DNA of 34,325 bases, taken from assembly GCA_947259225.1 (NCBI GenBank), contig CAMYLK010000026.1:1-34325 (forward strand), in the 5' to 3' direction. The notes below the pieces were generated by a model. The model saw nothing but the letters and a program-made list of their open reading frames with translations. It did not search any database and was not told the origin of the DNA. The DNA comes from an uncultured Desulfobulbaceae bacterium (GTDB lineage: Bacteria; Desulfobacterota; Desulfobulbia; Desulfobulbales; Desulfobulbaceae). The translations under genes were made by a program, and so were the position numbers. Shown here piece after piece: positions 5,783-16,600 of this stretch (position 1 is its first letter; every line of letters begins with the position of its first letter).

Positions 5783-6721
5783 TTAAGGTAATTGCACCTC
5801 GTGCAAAAATTCGTCACGAGAAAATTTAAAAAGATTTTGTTCAGGATCGAACTCAAGATTCCGCGTACCTTCTGGATTGAAATAATAGGTAAACATTATC
5901 TTGGCGGGGTAAAATTTAATATCACCGTCCATTTTTCCATATCTAGCATCTATAATATTTCCCTTGTCATCTACATTAGATCGTACCCGGAAAATATATT
6001 TCATATGTTCGTTTTCACTTGCTGATGAAAATCCGTTTGATTTTCTAGATCGCTTTCCAAATAGGGAGGATTCATATCCTTCCAAAGGTGCTTCGTAAGG
6101 CCACCTGTAAATACTTATATTTCCTGTTGAAGGAACGTACTTTTGTATTCCATCCATCTCGTTCGAGAAAGTCATCACATATGAACATTCGAACACCCCT
6201 GGAGTTTCATGGTCACAATGAAAGTTAAATACAAAATCCTCTATCAGGCCTTTGCCATATGGACCCACCCAATCACCCTTCTCAAGATCATAGCCTACAG
6301 GAGAATCGAAAACTGGAATCTTAACTGAACGTGTATGTTTTGCTTTCATTGGCACAGGATTTTTTTTCTTTTTCAATACCACTTCATATGTCTCACCATA
6401 GGGCTCATAAAGCCTTTTGATTTGATTAGTTTTAAACTTGAAACCTATATACGAATAATAAAATCCTTCCTTTGTGACTCGAATACCTCCATCAATACTT
6501 CCGTCACCCTTAATATTACATTCACCTTCTTCATCCGTGAAACATTCAATTTTTCTATCTACTGGATAATCTGTAAAACTGACTGTCACTTTAGCGCCTT
6601 TAATTGGAATTGTCTGTTCATCGATTACTTTAACTGTCATTTTTGCTTTTATTGACAAAACCGCAGCTTCAATCGGCACAGCCATGAAAAACAACATAAT
6701 TATCGGATATTTGTATTGCAT
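5783..6721 (-). CDS. exported protein of unknown function, ~312 aa, third gene of the giant-protein unit
   Basis: The ATG at 6721 is preferred because AGAGGG precedes it and it starts a clear signal peptide (MQYKYPIIMLFFMAVPIEAA). The frame is open to 6787, but that would overlap the upstream gene. Residues about 25-125 (MTVKVIDEQTIPIKGAKVTVSFTD...CFTDEEGECNIKGDG) look like a carboxypeptidase-regulatory-type beta-sandwich. The rest contains GDWVGPYGKG, a Cys pair (FNFHCDHETPGVFECSY) and YYFNPEGTRNLEFDP. I recall similar unnamed exported proteins but know no function. It begins 19 nt after the stop of the 2,280-aa gene and is probably cotranscribed with it. Confidence 0.8.
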   Translation of the reverse strand: MQYKYPIIMLFFMAVPIEAAVLSIKAKMTVKVIDEQTIPIKGAKVTVSFTDYPVDRKIECFTDEEGECNIKGDGSIDGGIRVTKEGFYYSYIGFKFKTNQIKRLYEPYGETYEVVLKKKKNPVPMKAKHTRSVKIPVFDSPVGYDLEKGDWVGPYGKGLIEDFVFNFHCDHETPGVFECSYVMTFSNEMDGIQKYVPSTGNISIYRWPYEAPLEGYESSLFGKRSRKSNGFSSASENEHMKYIFRVRSNVDDKGNIIDARYGKMDGDIKFYPAKIMFTYYFNPEGTRNLEFDPEQNLFKFSRDEFLHEVQLP

Positions 6722-6740
6722 AGCAACCCTCTTATATATT

Positions 6741-9700
6741 CTAATTAAAATTAATTTTTTTAAATTCATGATAGAGACGGTAAACATGTTGATATGGCAT
6801 ATCTCTATAATCTGAATGACGCCATTCTCTGTTACCTGGTTTTATTTCTTTTTCTCGTGGCCATTTCTTCTCATCCGTTTTCATGGTAGCAGACATGTCG
6901 AAATTTCTATCTACACCAAAAATGTCATACAAATCCAAGATTGGATTTTCATTACTCCCCATTGCAAAACTAGTGGCCGGAATAGCTTCAGCAAGTAGCC
7001 AGTCACGAACAGTTATTATTTCGTTAGCCTTTACATTATCGTCGTAATAACTGGCAAGTGATGTATCGCTAACCTTCGACTTAAGAAACTGACTAGCCTC
7101 TATTTCATCTCCCAAAATTTCTGCGATTGATGGAGTTCCGTCCTCAAGTTCAAAGAAAGGATTCGATTTGAGTTGACTATCTGGAACTAGCTCCATGTCA
7201 CTAGCTGATTTGGGTATCTTGCAATTAGGAATAATAGCTCCATCTTTACCTATACATGGTCCTTCAACAGTGTACTCTCCTGATCGTGGTAACCCCCAAC
7301 CCATATAAGGGCTACCGCCGCCTGATAGATTCCTATCAGTCAAGTTGAGACCAGGAATAACTGGCAGTTCAGAATATCTTCCCTTGAACTTTTCTTGCTT
7401 GACCCAACTAAATCTCGACGATCTTAGTTCAAATTGCAATTTCAGCACCTCAAGATCAACAATTTCGCCAACCATAGTGTCTCCATCCCAATTGCCTAGT
7501 ACATCTTCTGTTGAAGAATAATAATTAAAAACCTTGTAAGTTGGTACACTCCCTAACCTGTTTCGCCAAGTAAGAGTGCTGCGGTAATCATCCGAGTTTA
7601 CTTCATCAGGATCACTCCTGAAAAGTTTATACCACTCACTTGCCAGTAATCGCCCTTCCCCTTTCAGAACATAATCTTCGAACCAATTGTCGACCAGATA
7701 CATCCAGCTTTTCTCGGGAGGAATTCCCTCTGCTACAGCATCTTCTGGTTCAACTATATCACCATAAGCCTCAAGGGCTACTGCAGCATCCATGGCAATA
7801 TAACCGTTGAAATTGGGGCTTTGCCCCACACCATGATCCTGAAGTGCTACAGACGCCACCATGTTTCCTGCGCTGTGAGCAAGTAATGTCACCTGTCCAG
7901 ACAGGCTCTTAACAAAGTCAGCGTACCCCTTTGAAGTAGCAAAGGCGCCGACAATAGCCTGATGATAATGTGAAGACGGAGGTTTATCAAAAGGTGGAGC
8001 AGGTTGATTGCCGTACCAACCCACGCCATAAAAACGGGCATCAAGTCCTGCATGAAAAAAGCGTTTGAATGCCTCGGCATATGCTCCAGCTGCAGCCTCT
8101 GCAGTAACATTAAAGCCATGGATCATGACAAGCTTTTTACGATTCTCGCTGCCATCAGGATTATACTTCACAAATTCCGGCAGATTGGGAGGACTATCGT
8201 CGAGGTAGCGGTCAAAATACCTGTAGGAGAAATTTCCTTCAAGATCCAAGCTGTCAGTAGTGTCGTACAAGATATTTTCCCCAAGGCTCATGCGAAGATC
8301 CTTATGTGAAAACATCTCTTCGACATTCGTTATAACGAGAGGGAATGAAAAACTAAAATGCCTGAAACCATATCTCTTGATCTCCAACCGAAGAGGTTTT
8401 GTTGATTGTTTAATACCTTCCACCAAAACTATTCCATATTGTGGTGTCTCTTTAACTTTTGACAAAAAGAACTGCGACAATTCAGCCCCTTCAGGAGTTG
8501 CCACCTTGAGTTTGCTCTTACCATACGCATCACTAATATCCAGATTTTCCAGATAATCATAAGGATTGTTAATTGTGAGCGCTAAGTATGATTTACTATG
8601 ATCCAATTGTTCTTGAAAATTATATGGATCCGATAGTGAGGTTACTACTTTTGGAATAATTAACTCAACAAACGAAACCGCACTATCTTCTTGCACTAAT
8701 TCATATGTATACCCTTCATCTAGTGGCGCGTAAAAATTCAGCAGGGCACTCAAGTCCAAATATAAGGGAAAGAAATCTACCAGGTCCCGGATTCCGTTGA
8801 CTTCATCATCCTGGTTATCTGTTCCAAATTTATCAGCAACAGCTGGCAAATCATGTTTACTTTTCCCGATACCGATACGGGGATCAGATTTATCATCATT
8901 ATCGGTATTCACCCAGAAACGCCATGGTTTTTCTTCTGTCACTCTATTACGATCCAGATCATTTATTTTATTGTTCCGGTCGTAATCAGGCACAATAACT
9001 GTCTGTATAACTGTGAGGAGCACCCTATCTACCTCTTTTTCTTGAACCTGGGCACCTGGGGATGAAAATTTTGTCACAATAATAATTGACTCATCATTGT
9101 TTGAACTGGGCACAAAACCCTCGATATAAAGCGACTGAGGCAACTCAGATATGCTGACAATATCATTCCCCAAAACCCAAGTCTTTGAAGTACCTGAAGG
9201 ATCTGTCTGACCGTCAATCAGCAAATTAGCTGCACCTTTTGTTTGATCGGTCCAAATCTTGATTTTCTCCGCACCCTGAATGATTTCCAATGTAACAGTA
9301 CCTTCTGAAAGAGATGCGGGTAATGCTCGCAATTTCACCTCTATAAGATCATTATCAGCAACCAGCACGCCGTTTGCATCTGTCATCGCATCGTCGGAAT
9401 TAACAATTCCATCTGCATCGTACCCATCGATATTATCCGGCACTCCGTCCTGATCATCGTCATCGAAATTCAAAGGAACAATGAGTCCCGGTGCCATACT
9501 CTCGCGAGGATCATCCTCACTGAAATTTCCATCGCGGTTCAGGTCACCATCCAGCTCAAGTGTGAATGGAACAAGCTCTATTTCCGCACTCCTCACTTCC
9601 AAGAACTCTGATCCTTCATTGAGGATTACCTGGGCTTTGTACTTCGCATTGGGCTCAAACCTGAAACCTCTCAGGAATATCATCTGGTCTGTGCCAGTGG

Positions 9701-12700
9701 CATTGGAGTTGAAATATGCGATATTCTCGTATTCGTCCTTGTCTTTATCTATTTGTTTTGAAAGGACAAAATATGCTGTGCCTGCCTGATACTCAGCTGG
9801 TTCTATTGAGTATTCTATTGGGTAATCATAGGTAACATAACCAGCCTCATTGACAGGAATGAAATGTTTTTCCCGGGGTACTGTTACATTTACAGCATAG
9901 ACTTCTGTACCATGCGTCACCGGCGGGCTAGTTTTTTCAATATCTACCAGTTGGCATGCATTATCCGGATGGCAAATATCAACTGTTGTTTTAATGGTTT
10001 CTGTTGCCTCTCCACCAACACTAATTTCGTGCTTACTGGCTTCTGAATGGAGAGGATAATCAACCTTGAACAAACCATTCCCTATGTGAACAGCTTCTGT
10101 TCCATCAAACCTGACAGAAGCATTTACAAAATTTGTATCTGTGAAAAATTCTCCTGTACCGGTATATACAGGGCATGTATCTGTTCCACTTGGCATGCAT
10201 GAGAATTCGAAATCAACAGAAGTCCCCTGCTCACGCACATAATACAATCTCGCATAGAGTGGAATAGTCGTACCAACTGCTCCACCGTTAATAATATTGC
10301 CAAAAGCATCGGATGCGTGGATTACCTTAAGAGCCAGTCCACTGTAGGGTGCATCATCAGGATCGCAAGTACCGGTAGAATTTGAGGTAATATTGACAAC
10401 TTCAGCAGCAAGGGTACCGGATTTTACTCTTACCGGATAATCTGCATCCGGCAGTCCGCCCAAAATGACATGGGCAGCTGCACCTATATGTAACCCTGTA
10501 ATGCCAGCAACAGAATCACTTCCACACTCTCCATAAACAGGTATGGTGCTCATACAGTGATCATTTTCAGAAACAAGCAACCCTGGACGGGTATCTTGAT
10601 TCGAGGATTCACAAGCTGATCTTAGCTGGGCATTTCCCATGAAAAATTCAACATTCTGATTGTTGATGGGGTTGCCATACTGATCTTCCACAAATGCTAT
10701 CAGTGTCGCTTCCCAGGACAATATGCTGCCAGACTTATTTCCACCCTCAACACGCAAATGGTGCGGTTCATCAGGAAATCCATAAACAGATATCGGTGAA
10801 GTGGTCAGCAGTCCGTTTGTTGCTGTCACCTCAATGACTGTTTCATCGACTTTCTGGACAGCTTCACCAGGTTCTTTTCTGGCAGTTGTAGGATTAAAAT
10901 TTGTAGATTGATTGAAAAGAAAATCGATCTCGGCGATCCCTTTAAAACCAGTTGTCACAGTAACAGTAGATTGCCATGAGCCAGAAGAAGATGCGCCCCG
11001 CACTTTACCACCGCCTGCTTTGACATTGAAAACAACCTCAACTCCCTCAACACGTTTCCCCTCTGGGTCAAGGGCCACAACCTGCAGCGGTGTATTCAAT
11101 TGCTGACCTGCTGTGCCGATAAGGATTTTTTCCGGTCCTTTGATCACCTTAATTTCGACAGCACTTAACGGATTATCCGTTGACTCAACATCGGGATTGG
11201 ACAATCTGGCAACATACTCATCATCGGCAGGTAAATGGTCAGGGTTCATTGCCGTCATTCCGCCAGCTATATCACCGGAAAGCATCCAGCCGGATTCATA
11301 GGTTATAGGGTTCTCCTTGATCCAGGCATAACCGTACCAGTCCTCATAGAACAGCTCGGATTCGGGAATGGTGATGATATATCCCTGGTTGACTGCATTG
11401 GTAATATCCTCGGAAATGGATTCAGGCAGGTTCAGTCCGGGAAGTACAGTATCAATATTTGCTGCATTGATTACAGCCAGGGGGATACTTCCCTCAGACG
11501 CAAGGGCAAACAGCTTTCCTGTGGAGACAGACTCCACCCCGAATCCATCCTCAAAGGTACGGTTCTCAAGAATGGAGCCATGCAGTGAGGAGGTTTGCAT
11601 GAAAAGAGATACGGAATCGCCACTTTCCATGGGAACTCCGCCTACCGGTTCCGCCACTCGCAGGTCGGCATCAAGATACGCTCCTTTCCAGGTATAGCCG
11701 TGCGGCGAGTCGAGCAGGTAGACTATATCAAGAACGCCGCCCAAAGTAACCAGCGTGGGGAGGGGGCGGGCAATCTGCAACTGAAAAAGTGATGCAAGTT
11801 CGTCCTCTGCCCTGTTACCCTGATCAATATACGACATTGCCCGTTCAAAAAGCAGGCGCTCTGCATTCTTGTCATCAAGTGGGACTGCATCAGGTATCAC
11901 GGCCTGCTGTGATGCAAGACCTATGATTGAAGGATATCCTGCCATCAGGATGTTCTCGACCCTCGCGGTTGCCGTCGGAGCAATGAGTTCTACACCAAAT
12001 TGGAAGTCCGACCCTGCTGTCAATCCATTTTGCCCGACGATTTCACGTGCACCATCTATTGTGAGTATTGGTCTGAGGTGGATCAGATATAAGGGGGTAT
12101 TATCAAGCCCGCCGTAGGCATTCATGATCTCCTGATCTTCAATAGTTTCCGGCTCAAATGCTATAGCTATACTCCTGTTGGAAAGCTCATGAAGCGGCAT
12201 TGTCTGGTCAAAAAGAACTGTTCCATCCTGTTTTGCAGCAATGAACCGGGCCTTGTGCAGCAGGTCATCCGGCAGGCTGAAATATTCCCCGGTAACGGCA
12301 ACTTCCGTAAACTGCAGAGCGGCCGGAATGATCTTCATGTGCTCAGGGTTAATGGACCGGCTTAAACGCAGGTCATCATAGGTTATCCCCGGGTTGTTCA
12401 CGTTCAACTGGTCGCTGATCTGTGCGGCGAGATACTCAAGAGGCGTCTCAGTCTTCAGGTCAGCTAAATAGCTTCCCCGTATGGTTGCAAGGTCCAGCGA
12501 CTGAAGAGCATTCTCAGGGGTATTCGATGTAAATCCGGCAGCCTTGATGCTTGTGTCGAGAGGCAGCCAGGTTTTGCCGTGTTCATCAATCACCGCACCC
12601 CGGTAATTATCATACGGTATCTCAACCTCAACCCAGATATGCTCGATCCGGAAATTGCTTATTTTGCCGCCTGCTATAGCCGTCTCATACGGTATGCCAG

Positions 12701-13583
12701 CCTTTTGGAAAAACCGGGCGATCTCCATGGGACCATCAAGCCCGACCTGATCTTTTGCTGACTCAATGTCCGGAAAGAACTCAATGACACCCCGGACATA
12801 ACGGGCCGGAAATCCGGCGGACCGGAACAGGGCGACGAGCAGCGTTGCCTGATCGGCGTCATTGCCGCTCATCTGGCGCAGGGTTTCCTCCGCGCCTTTC
12901 ATGGCACCCCAATACCACTCTGTTTCAACGTTATTTTTTACCCACTCATACATCTCCACAGGATTCCAGTGAAGCGATTCCGCCAGCTCCGCAATTGCCA
13001 GTGAGATAGGCGCCTCGGGGCTTGCGGCAAGATCGTCATCACCGAATGACTGGTTCCCGCCCATGTACACCGGGATAATTTCAGGAGTGGATACGGGTGT
13101 TCGTGCCGGGAGGTTGAGATGACGATACGGGATGCTGCCATGAATCCGACGATTTCTTTTCGGCAGAATATCTTTGATGAAGCTTTTTAACTGTAGAATG
13201 TCCTCCATGGATACCTGTTCATCCAGGGCATCAAGGGCATGAAGATATTGGGAGAGTGATTGTTCATATTGTGCCGTCATTTCTGCATGCCGTGAGACAG
13301 CACGGGTACCGAGAGAATCAAGCTGCGCACCCCTGTTTCTGAGCTTGCCAAGAAGGGTTTGGTGATCAGTGCGGATTGATTCTCCGAGTGCTTTGAGTTC
13401 TGTCAGATTGCTGACATGGGATTCACCAGAGACCAGTGCTCTTTCGATTTTTACCAGGAGAACCCGGCTCTTTTTGAAATTTTCCTGCAGGCTTCTTTCC
13501 AGAGTCAGGTCGGAAGACTGTGCTATGGCCGGAAGCAAAAGTATTATGCAGAGTAAAAATATTGATCTTAATATATACGACAT
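6741..13583 (-). CDS. large secreted protein: transglutaminase-like domain, Ig-like modules, Asp-rich loops and C-terminal alpha/beta hydrolase, ~2,280 aa
   Basis: Numbering is from the ATG at 13583, chosen because it opens a clean signal peptide (MSYILRSIFLLCIILLLPAIAQS). An in-frame ATG at 13670 overlaps the giant gene's stop and would add 29 residues. A transglutaminase-like fold spans about 195-345: GNDADQATLLVALFRSAGFPARYVRG has no Cys at the usual place, though His (RIEHIWVEV) and Asp (WLPLDTS) remain. Ig/invasin-like modules lie near 810-980 (DPEGKRVEGVEVVF, DQYGNPINNQNVEF). Asp-rich, calcium-type loops are at about 1346 (DLNRDGNFSEDD), 1373-1398 and 1531-1546. From about 1815 an alpha/beta hydrolase begins with MIHGF, and the nucleophile elbow AHSAG puts the Ser at about 1904. 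It may be an exported or surface esterase-like enzyme; the substrate is unknown. Confidence 0.88.
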   Translation of the reverse strand: MSYILRSIFLLCIILLLPAIAQSSDLTLERSLQENFKKSRVLLVKIERALVSGESHVSNLTELKALGESIRTDHQTLLGKLRNRGAQLDSLGTRAVSRHAEMTAQYEQSLSQYLHALDALDEQVSMEDILQLKSFIKDILPKRNRRIHGSIPYRHLNLPARTPVSTPEIIPVYMGGNQSFGDDDLAASPEAPISLAIAELAESLHWNPVEMYEWVKNNVETEWYWGAMKGAEETLRQMSGNDADQATLLVALFRSAGFPARYVRGVIEFFPDIESAKDQVGLDGPMEIARFFQKAGIPYETAIAGGKISNFRIEHIWVEVEIPYDNYRGAVIDEHGKTWLPLDTSIKAAGFTSNTPENALQSLDLATIRGSYLADLKTETPLEYLAAQISDQLNVNNPGITYDDLRLSRSINPEHMKIIPAALQFTEVAVTGEYFSLPDDLLHKARFIAAKQDGTVLFDQTMPLHELSNRSIAIAFEPETIEDQEIMNAYGGLDNTPLYLIHLRPILTIDGAREIVGQNGLTAGSDFQFGVELIAPTATARVENILMAGYPSIIGLASQQAVIPDAVPLDDKNAERLLFERAMSYIDQGNRAEDELASLFQLQIARPLPTLVTLGGVLDIVYLLDSPHGYTWKGAYLDADLRVAEPVGGVPMESGDSVSLFMQTSSLHGSILENRTFEDGFGVESVSTGKLFALASEGSIPLAVINAANIDTVLPGLNLPESISEDITNAVNQGYIITIPESELFYEDWYGYAWIKENPITYESGWMLSGDIAGGMTAMNPDHLPADDEYVARLSNPDVESTDNPLSAVEIKVIKGPEKILIGTAGQQLNTPLQVVALDPEGKRVEGVEVVFNVKAGGGKVRGASSSGSWQSTVTVTTGFKGIAEIDFLFNQSTNFNPTTARKEPGEAVQKVDETVIEVTATNGLLTTSPISVYGFPDEPHHLRVEGGNKSGSILSWEATLIAFVEDQYGNPINNQNVEFFMGNAQLRSACESSNQDTRPGLLVSENDHCMSTIPVYGECGSDSVAGITGLHIGAAAHVILGGLPDADYPVRVKSGTLAAEVVNITSNSTGTCDPDDAPYSGLALKVIHASDAFGNIINGGAVGTTIPLYARLYYVREQGTSVDFEFSCMPSGTDTCPVYTGTGEFFTDTNFVNASVRFDGTEAVHIGNGLFKVDYPLHSEASKHEISVGGEATETIKTTVDICHPDNACQLVDIEKTSPPVTHGTEVYAVNVTVPREKHFIPVNEAGYVTYDYPIEYSIEPAEYQAGTAYFVLSKQIDKDKDEYENIAYFNSNATGTDQMIFLRGFRFEPNAKYKAQVILNEGSEFLEVRSAEIELVPFTLELDGDLNRDGNFSEDDPRESMAPGLIVPLNFDDDDQDGVPDNIDGYDADGIVNSDDAMTDANGVLVADNDLIEVKLRALPASLSEGTVTLEIIQGAEKIKIWTDQTKGAANLLIDGQTDPSGTSKTWVLGNDIVSISELPQSLYIEGFVPSSNNDESIIIVTKFSSPGAQVQEKEVDRVLLTVIQTVIVPDYDRNNKINDLDRNRVTEEKPWRFWVNTDNDDKSDPRIGIGKSKHDLPAVADKFGTDNQDDEVNGIRDLVDFFPLYLDLSALLNFYAPLDEGYTYELVQEDSAVSFVELIIPKVVTSLSDPYNFQEQLDHSKSYLALTINNPYDYLENLDISDAYGKSKLKVATPEGAELSQFFLSKVKETPQYGIVLVEGIKQSTKPLRLEIKRYGFRHFSFSFPLVITNVEEMFSHKDLRMSLGENILYDTTDSLDLEGNFSYRYFDRYLDDSPPNLPEFVKYNPDGSENRKKLVMIHGFNVTAEAAAGAYAEAFKRFFHAGLDARFYGVGWYGNQPAPPFDKPPSSHYHQAIVGAFATSKGYADFVKSLSGQVTLLAHSAGNMVASVALQDHGVGQSPNFNGYIAMDAAVALEAYGDIVEPEDAVAEGIPPEKSWMYLVDNWFEDYVLKGEGRLLASEWYKLFRSDPDEVNSDDYRSTLTWRNRLGSVPTYKVFNYYSSTEDVLGNWDGDTMVGEIVDLEVLKLQFELRSSRFSWVKQEKFKGRYSELPVIPGLNLTDRNLSGGGSPYMGWGLPRSGEYTVEGPCIGKDGAIIPNCKIPKSASDMELVPDSQLKSNPFFELEDGTPSIAEILGDEIEASQFLKSKVSDTSLASYYDDNVKANEIITVRDWLLAEAIPATSFAMGSNENPILDLYDIFGVDRNFDMSATMKTDEKKWPREKEIKPGNREWRHSDYRDMPYQHVYRLYHEFKKINFN

Positions 13584-13593
13584 AATCCTAAAA

Positions 13594-13640
13594 TTTCTCT
13601 CTTTGTTCGAGGTAAGCGAGGAACGAGACTCCGAATGACA
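13594..13640. repeat. dispersed repeat, copy 1
   Basis: TTTCTCTCT, three variable bases, then a 35-bp block (13606-13640) starting TTCGAGGTAAGCGAGG and ending CTCCGAATGACA. The same sequence occurs at 31779-31825 with one mismatch in the 35-bp block. It sits in the 79-nt gap between the giant gene and the next gene, covering the region where the next gene's ribosome-binding site would be. Confidence 0.75.
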
Positions 13641-13662
13641 TCCATATGAAAAATTTGACTTT

Positions 13663-16600
13663 CTAGTCATAGAGATAAAACCTTCCCTGTTCAATACGAA
13701 GGAGTGTGTCCAACTGAAGTCTGATATCATTTATATCAACACTCTTGATATACAGCAGTGAACCAACAGCCTCTTTTATATCAAGTATATTCAGTTCAGT
13801 ATGTTCTCTATTTGTTACTGTCCTATCTAAGACCTTCTGCAGATAGTACAGTACGGAATTTCTTTTGTAGCGCTCATACCATGTTACTTGCAGGTTGTTT
13901 ATAGCTCCTATTGCCTCTTCAAGACGACTTGCTCTGTCTTTATTAACCGTAAATTCATACATGTTTTTTTGCAGCAAGGTGTATTGACTGCCATCACCGA
14001 ACCATGTACTGAATTCACATCCAAAAACTCCTTTCTGATCGGGAGCAAGCACATAGTACGGCAAAGCAGTTGTTGCGTCTGCCTGGACTGGAAATGTCAC
14101 TGACCATGGGTATTCTGCGACCCAGTCACCCAAAGTTGGGTCAAAGAGTATGATTTCTTCAGGGCATGTGGCACTCACCCTCAGGTCAAAGTCCAGACCC
14201 GGACTTGTAAATTCAAGAGCAAAGGCGCTGAACTGATGGGGGACCAGCTCTGACCTGTCGTCCTGGTTGTGGACGAAGCCTACAGCGTTTATAATCAGAT
14301 TTGTTAACTGATCGTCATTCACATCATTGAATGCTTCACACAAATCAAAAGCTGAGTAGACAGTCTGACCCTGGCCGTATTCGTTCAGTACTATCGCTGG
14401 ATATTCGCATCTGCCGTAAGCCCCGTACGACTCATCATCGTCATCGTCATCATCGTCGGGGTGGTAGTCATCATCATGATGCTCATCATCATCGTCGGGG
14501 TGGTAGTCATCATCATGATGCTCATCATCATCGTCGCGGCGGCATTCATTAATGAACCATCCGACCACTTCCGTGTCTCTTGCAGACTCAACGTGAACGA
14601 GTTGACCATCTATCTTCAGTTTCCCGATATTGGATATGGGGCTTTCCTCAAGAGTAATCTCAGGATCAACCACGGAGAGCACTCCTTTTGCAGTAACCCC
14701 AAGGAATGATTCCATATAATTGGAATAACCGTTGTCATCGTCGTCATCATCTTCCTCGTCATCATCATCGTTATGCTGATGATCTCCCGGCACATTCCAG
14801 CCAAAAGAAACCAACCCAGTACCGGAATAGACCTTTTCACGAAGCTCTTCAATTCCTGCCCCAGAATCATCATACGTACTGGAGCTGTTGCCGATTATCA
14901 TGATATCGGTATAGATCGGATTGCGGAGTTCAAGCCCAAACTCATCCCGGCTGCAGACAATCGTAAAGTTATCTGTTAGCTGGGTCAGGATGCTTTCGAT
15001 ACGGTTATAAGATGTGCATCTTTCTTCACAGGTCTGTGGTGGATAATATGATTCTTCATCATCATAACTGTCATGCTCGTCGTCATCGTCGTCATCACAA
15101 TCGTCTTCATCGCAGTCGTCGTCATCACAATCGTCGTCATCACAATCGTCGTCATCGCAATCGTCGTCATCACAATCGTCGTCATCACAATCGTCGTCAC
15201 CACAATCGTCGTCATCGCAATCGTCGTCACCACAACTGCTCTGGGCATTGTTGAGCCATACCAGGAGGTTCACCTGATCAAGCGGATTAATCTCTGTTTC
15301 AACGGCTGATAAAATCTCAACTCCTGATTGGGCAATTATTCTCGGGGCTTTGCCAGCCAGACTTATTTCCAGCAGAACGTGATACTGCTGCACATTCAGA
15401 TCCAGGGAGGAAAGAGCAAAATTTCCAACTGATGTTGCCCCAGGGGCTATGTCTGATGTTGCGGATGTATCGTAAACGATCTCGCCTGTCACCGGATCCT
15501 GAACAACGACCCTTACGTTCAACCTTGCCAGTGTCTTATTGCATTGATTTGTCAGGGTATACCCAATCGCAACATCCTGGCTGTAATAGATCGGCCCGGG
15601 TGTAATTGTGAGGCTGCCTGTCATTTCTTCAAACGATTTGCATAGTTCAACATTGAACCCCACGGTCACCGGCTCAGAGTTATTCCCGGATTTATCACTA
15701 CCCCTGAAGCTGATTATCCTGCTGCCTTCATCTGTTTCTACCGGCGTCCAGAGCGCTGTGTATATATTGGCCGAAGGATCGGTCGGGGCAAGCGGCTGCC
15801 ATCCTCTCTGGTCAATCTGGAATTCCACACTGTCCACTCCTGCCGCATCATCTGTCGCAGAAACAGCTACCTCCAGAGGCCCGTCAACAAGAGTTCCGTC
15901 AGCTGGAGAGATGATAGTAATATCCGGTGGGGTGATATCGACCAGCTCAAATTGGGTAACAGCCAGATCGACGACTTCGGATTCGTGCCTTGCCTTCAGG
16001 GTAAGCAGATAGCTACCGAGGGGAATACCCTGTGTCTGGACAAGAAAACTGCCGGAAACGGCCTGTCCCTTAGGCAGGGATATGGTTTCAGTCCACTGCT
16101 GCAGTTGGGTCAGGTTCTGATCTGTAAGAATATTTTCAATGTTCAGACCATCAACATTAAAATTGCCGCTATTGGTGGCAGTCCATTCCGCCGTGGCCGG
16201 ATCACCCAAAGGTACGGATGTGTCTGGTAATGCAAGGGTACCGTTCAGAACAAAGACTTTCTCGATGACGAACGGGTCATGGTTCTCAGACAGAACGGTA
16301 CCGTTTTTCGTGACTTTTGCGCGGACATTATAATTTCCAGCATCTGCCGAGCCGGTCTGCCAATTGTATTGCAGGGATCGAACTTCATCAGCCCCCAGAA
16401 CCAGATCTTCATCGGTCAGTTGGCTGACAACAGAACCTGCCTGGGTCTCTACCTGGACTGCAAGATTGACGTTTTTCTGCCATGCGATATTGGTAAGGTC
16501 AACACTTACTCCAACGTTTTCATTCATGCTGTAGGAGGTTTTACCTGTTGCTGTTGTCATATCAACCTTGGGTTGGATAACAATGGAATGCTCTACAGGA

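Noticed and set aside
6335..6655. 106-codon plus-strand ORF rich in Phe and Ile
   Set aside because: It is the antisense shadow of the exported protein gene at 5783-6721 and has no ribosome-binding site.
15085..15234. Regular short repeat considered as a CRISPR array
   Set aside because: The period is 15 bp with no unique spacers, and it lies in frame inside a coding region.
14331..15309. Plus-strand reading frames rich in His, Arg and Val/Ile opposite the Asp/Cys repeats (for example 14331-14552, 15012-15254, 15073-15309)
   Set aside because: They exist only because the GTCGTCATC-type repeat is open in several frames. They lack ribosome-binding sites and any family features; the minus-strand frame is continuous with 5,733 codons.
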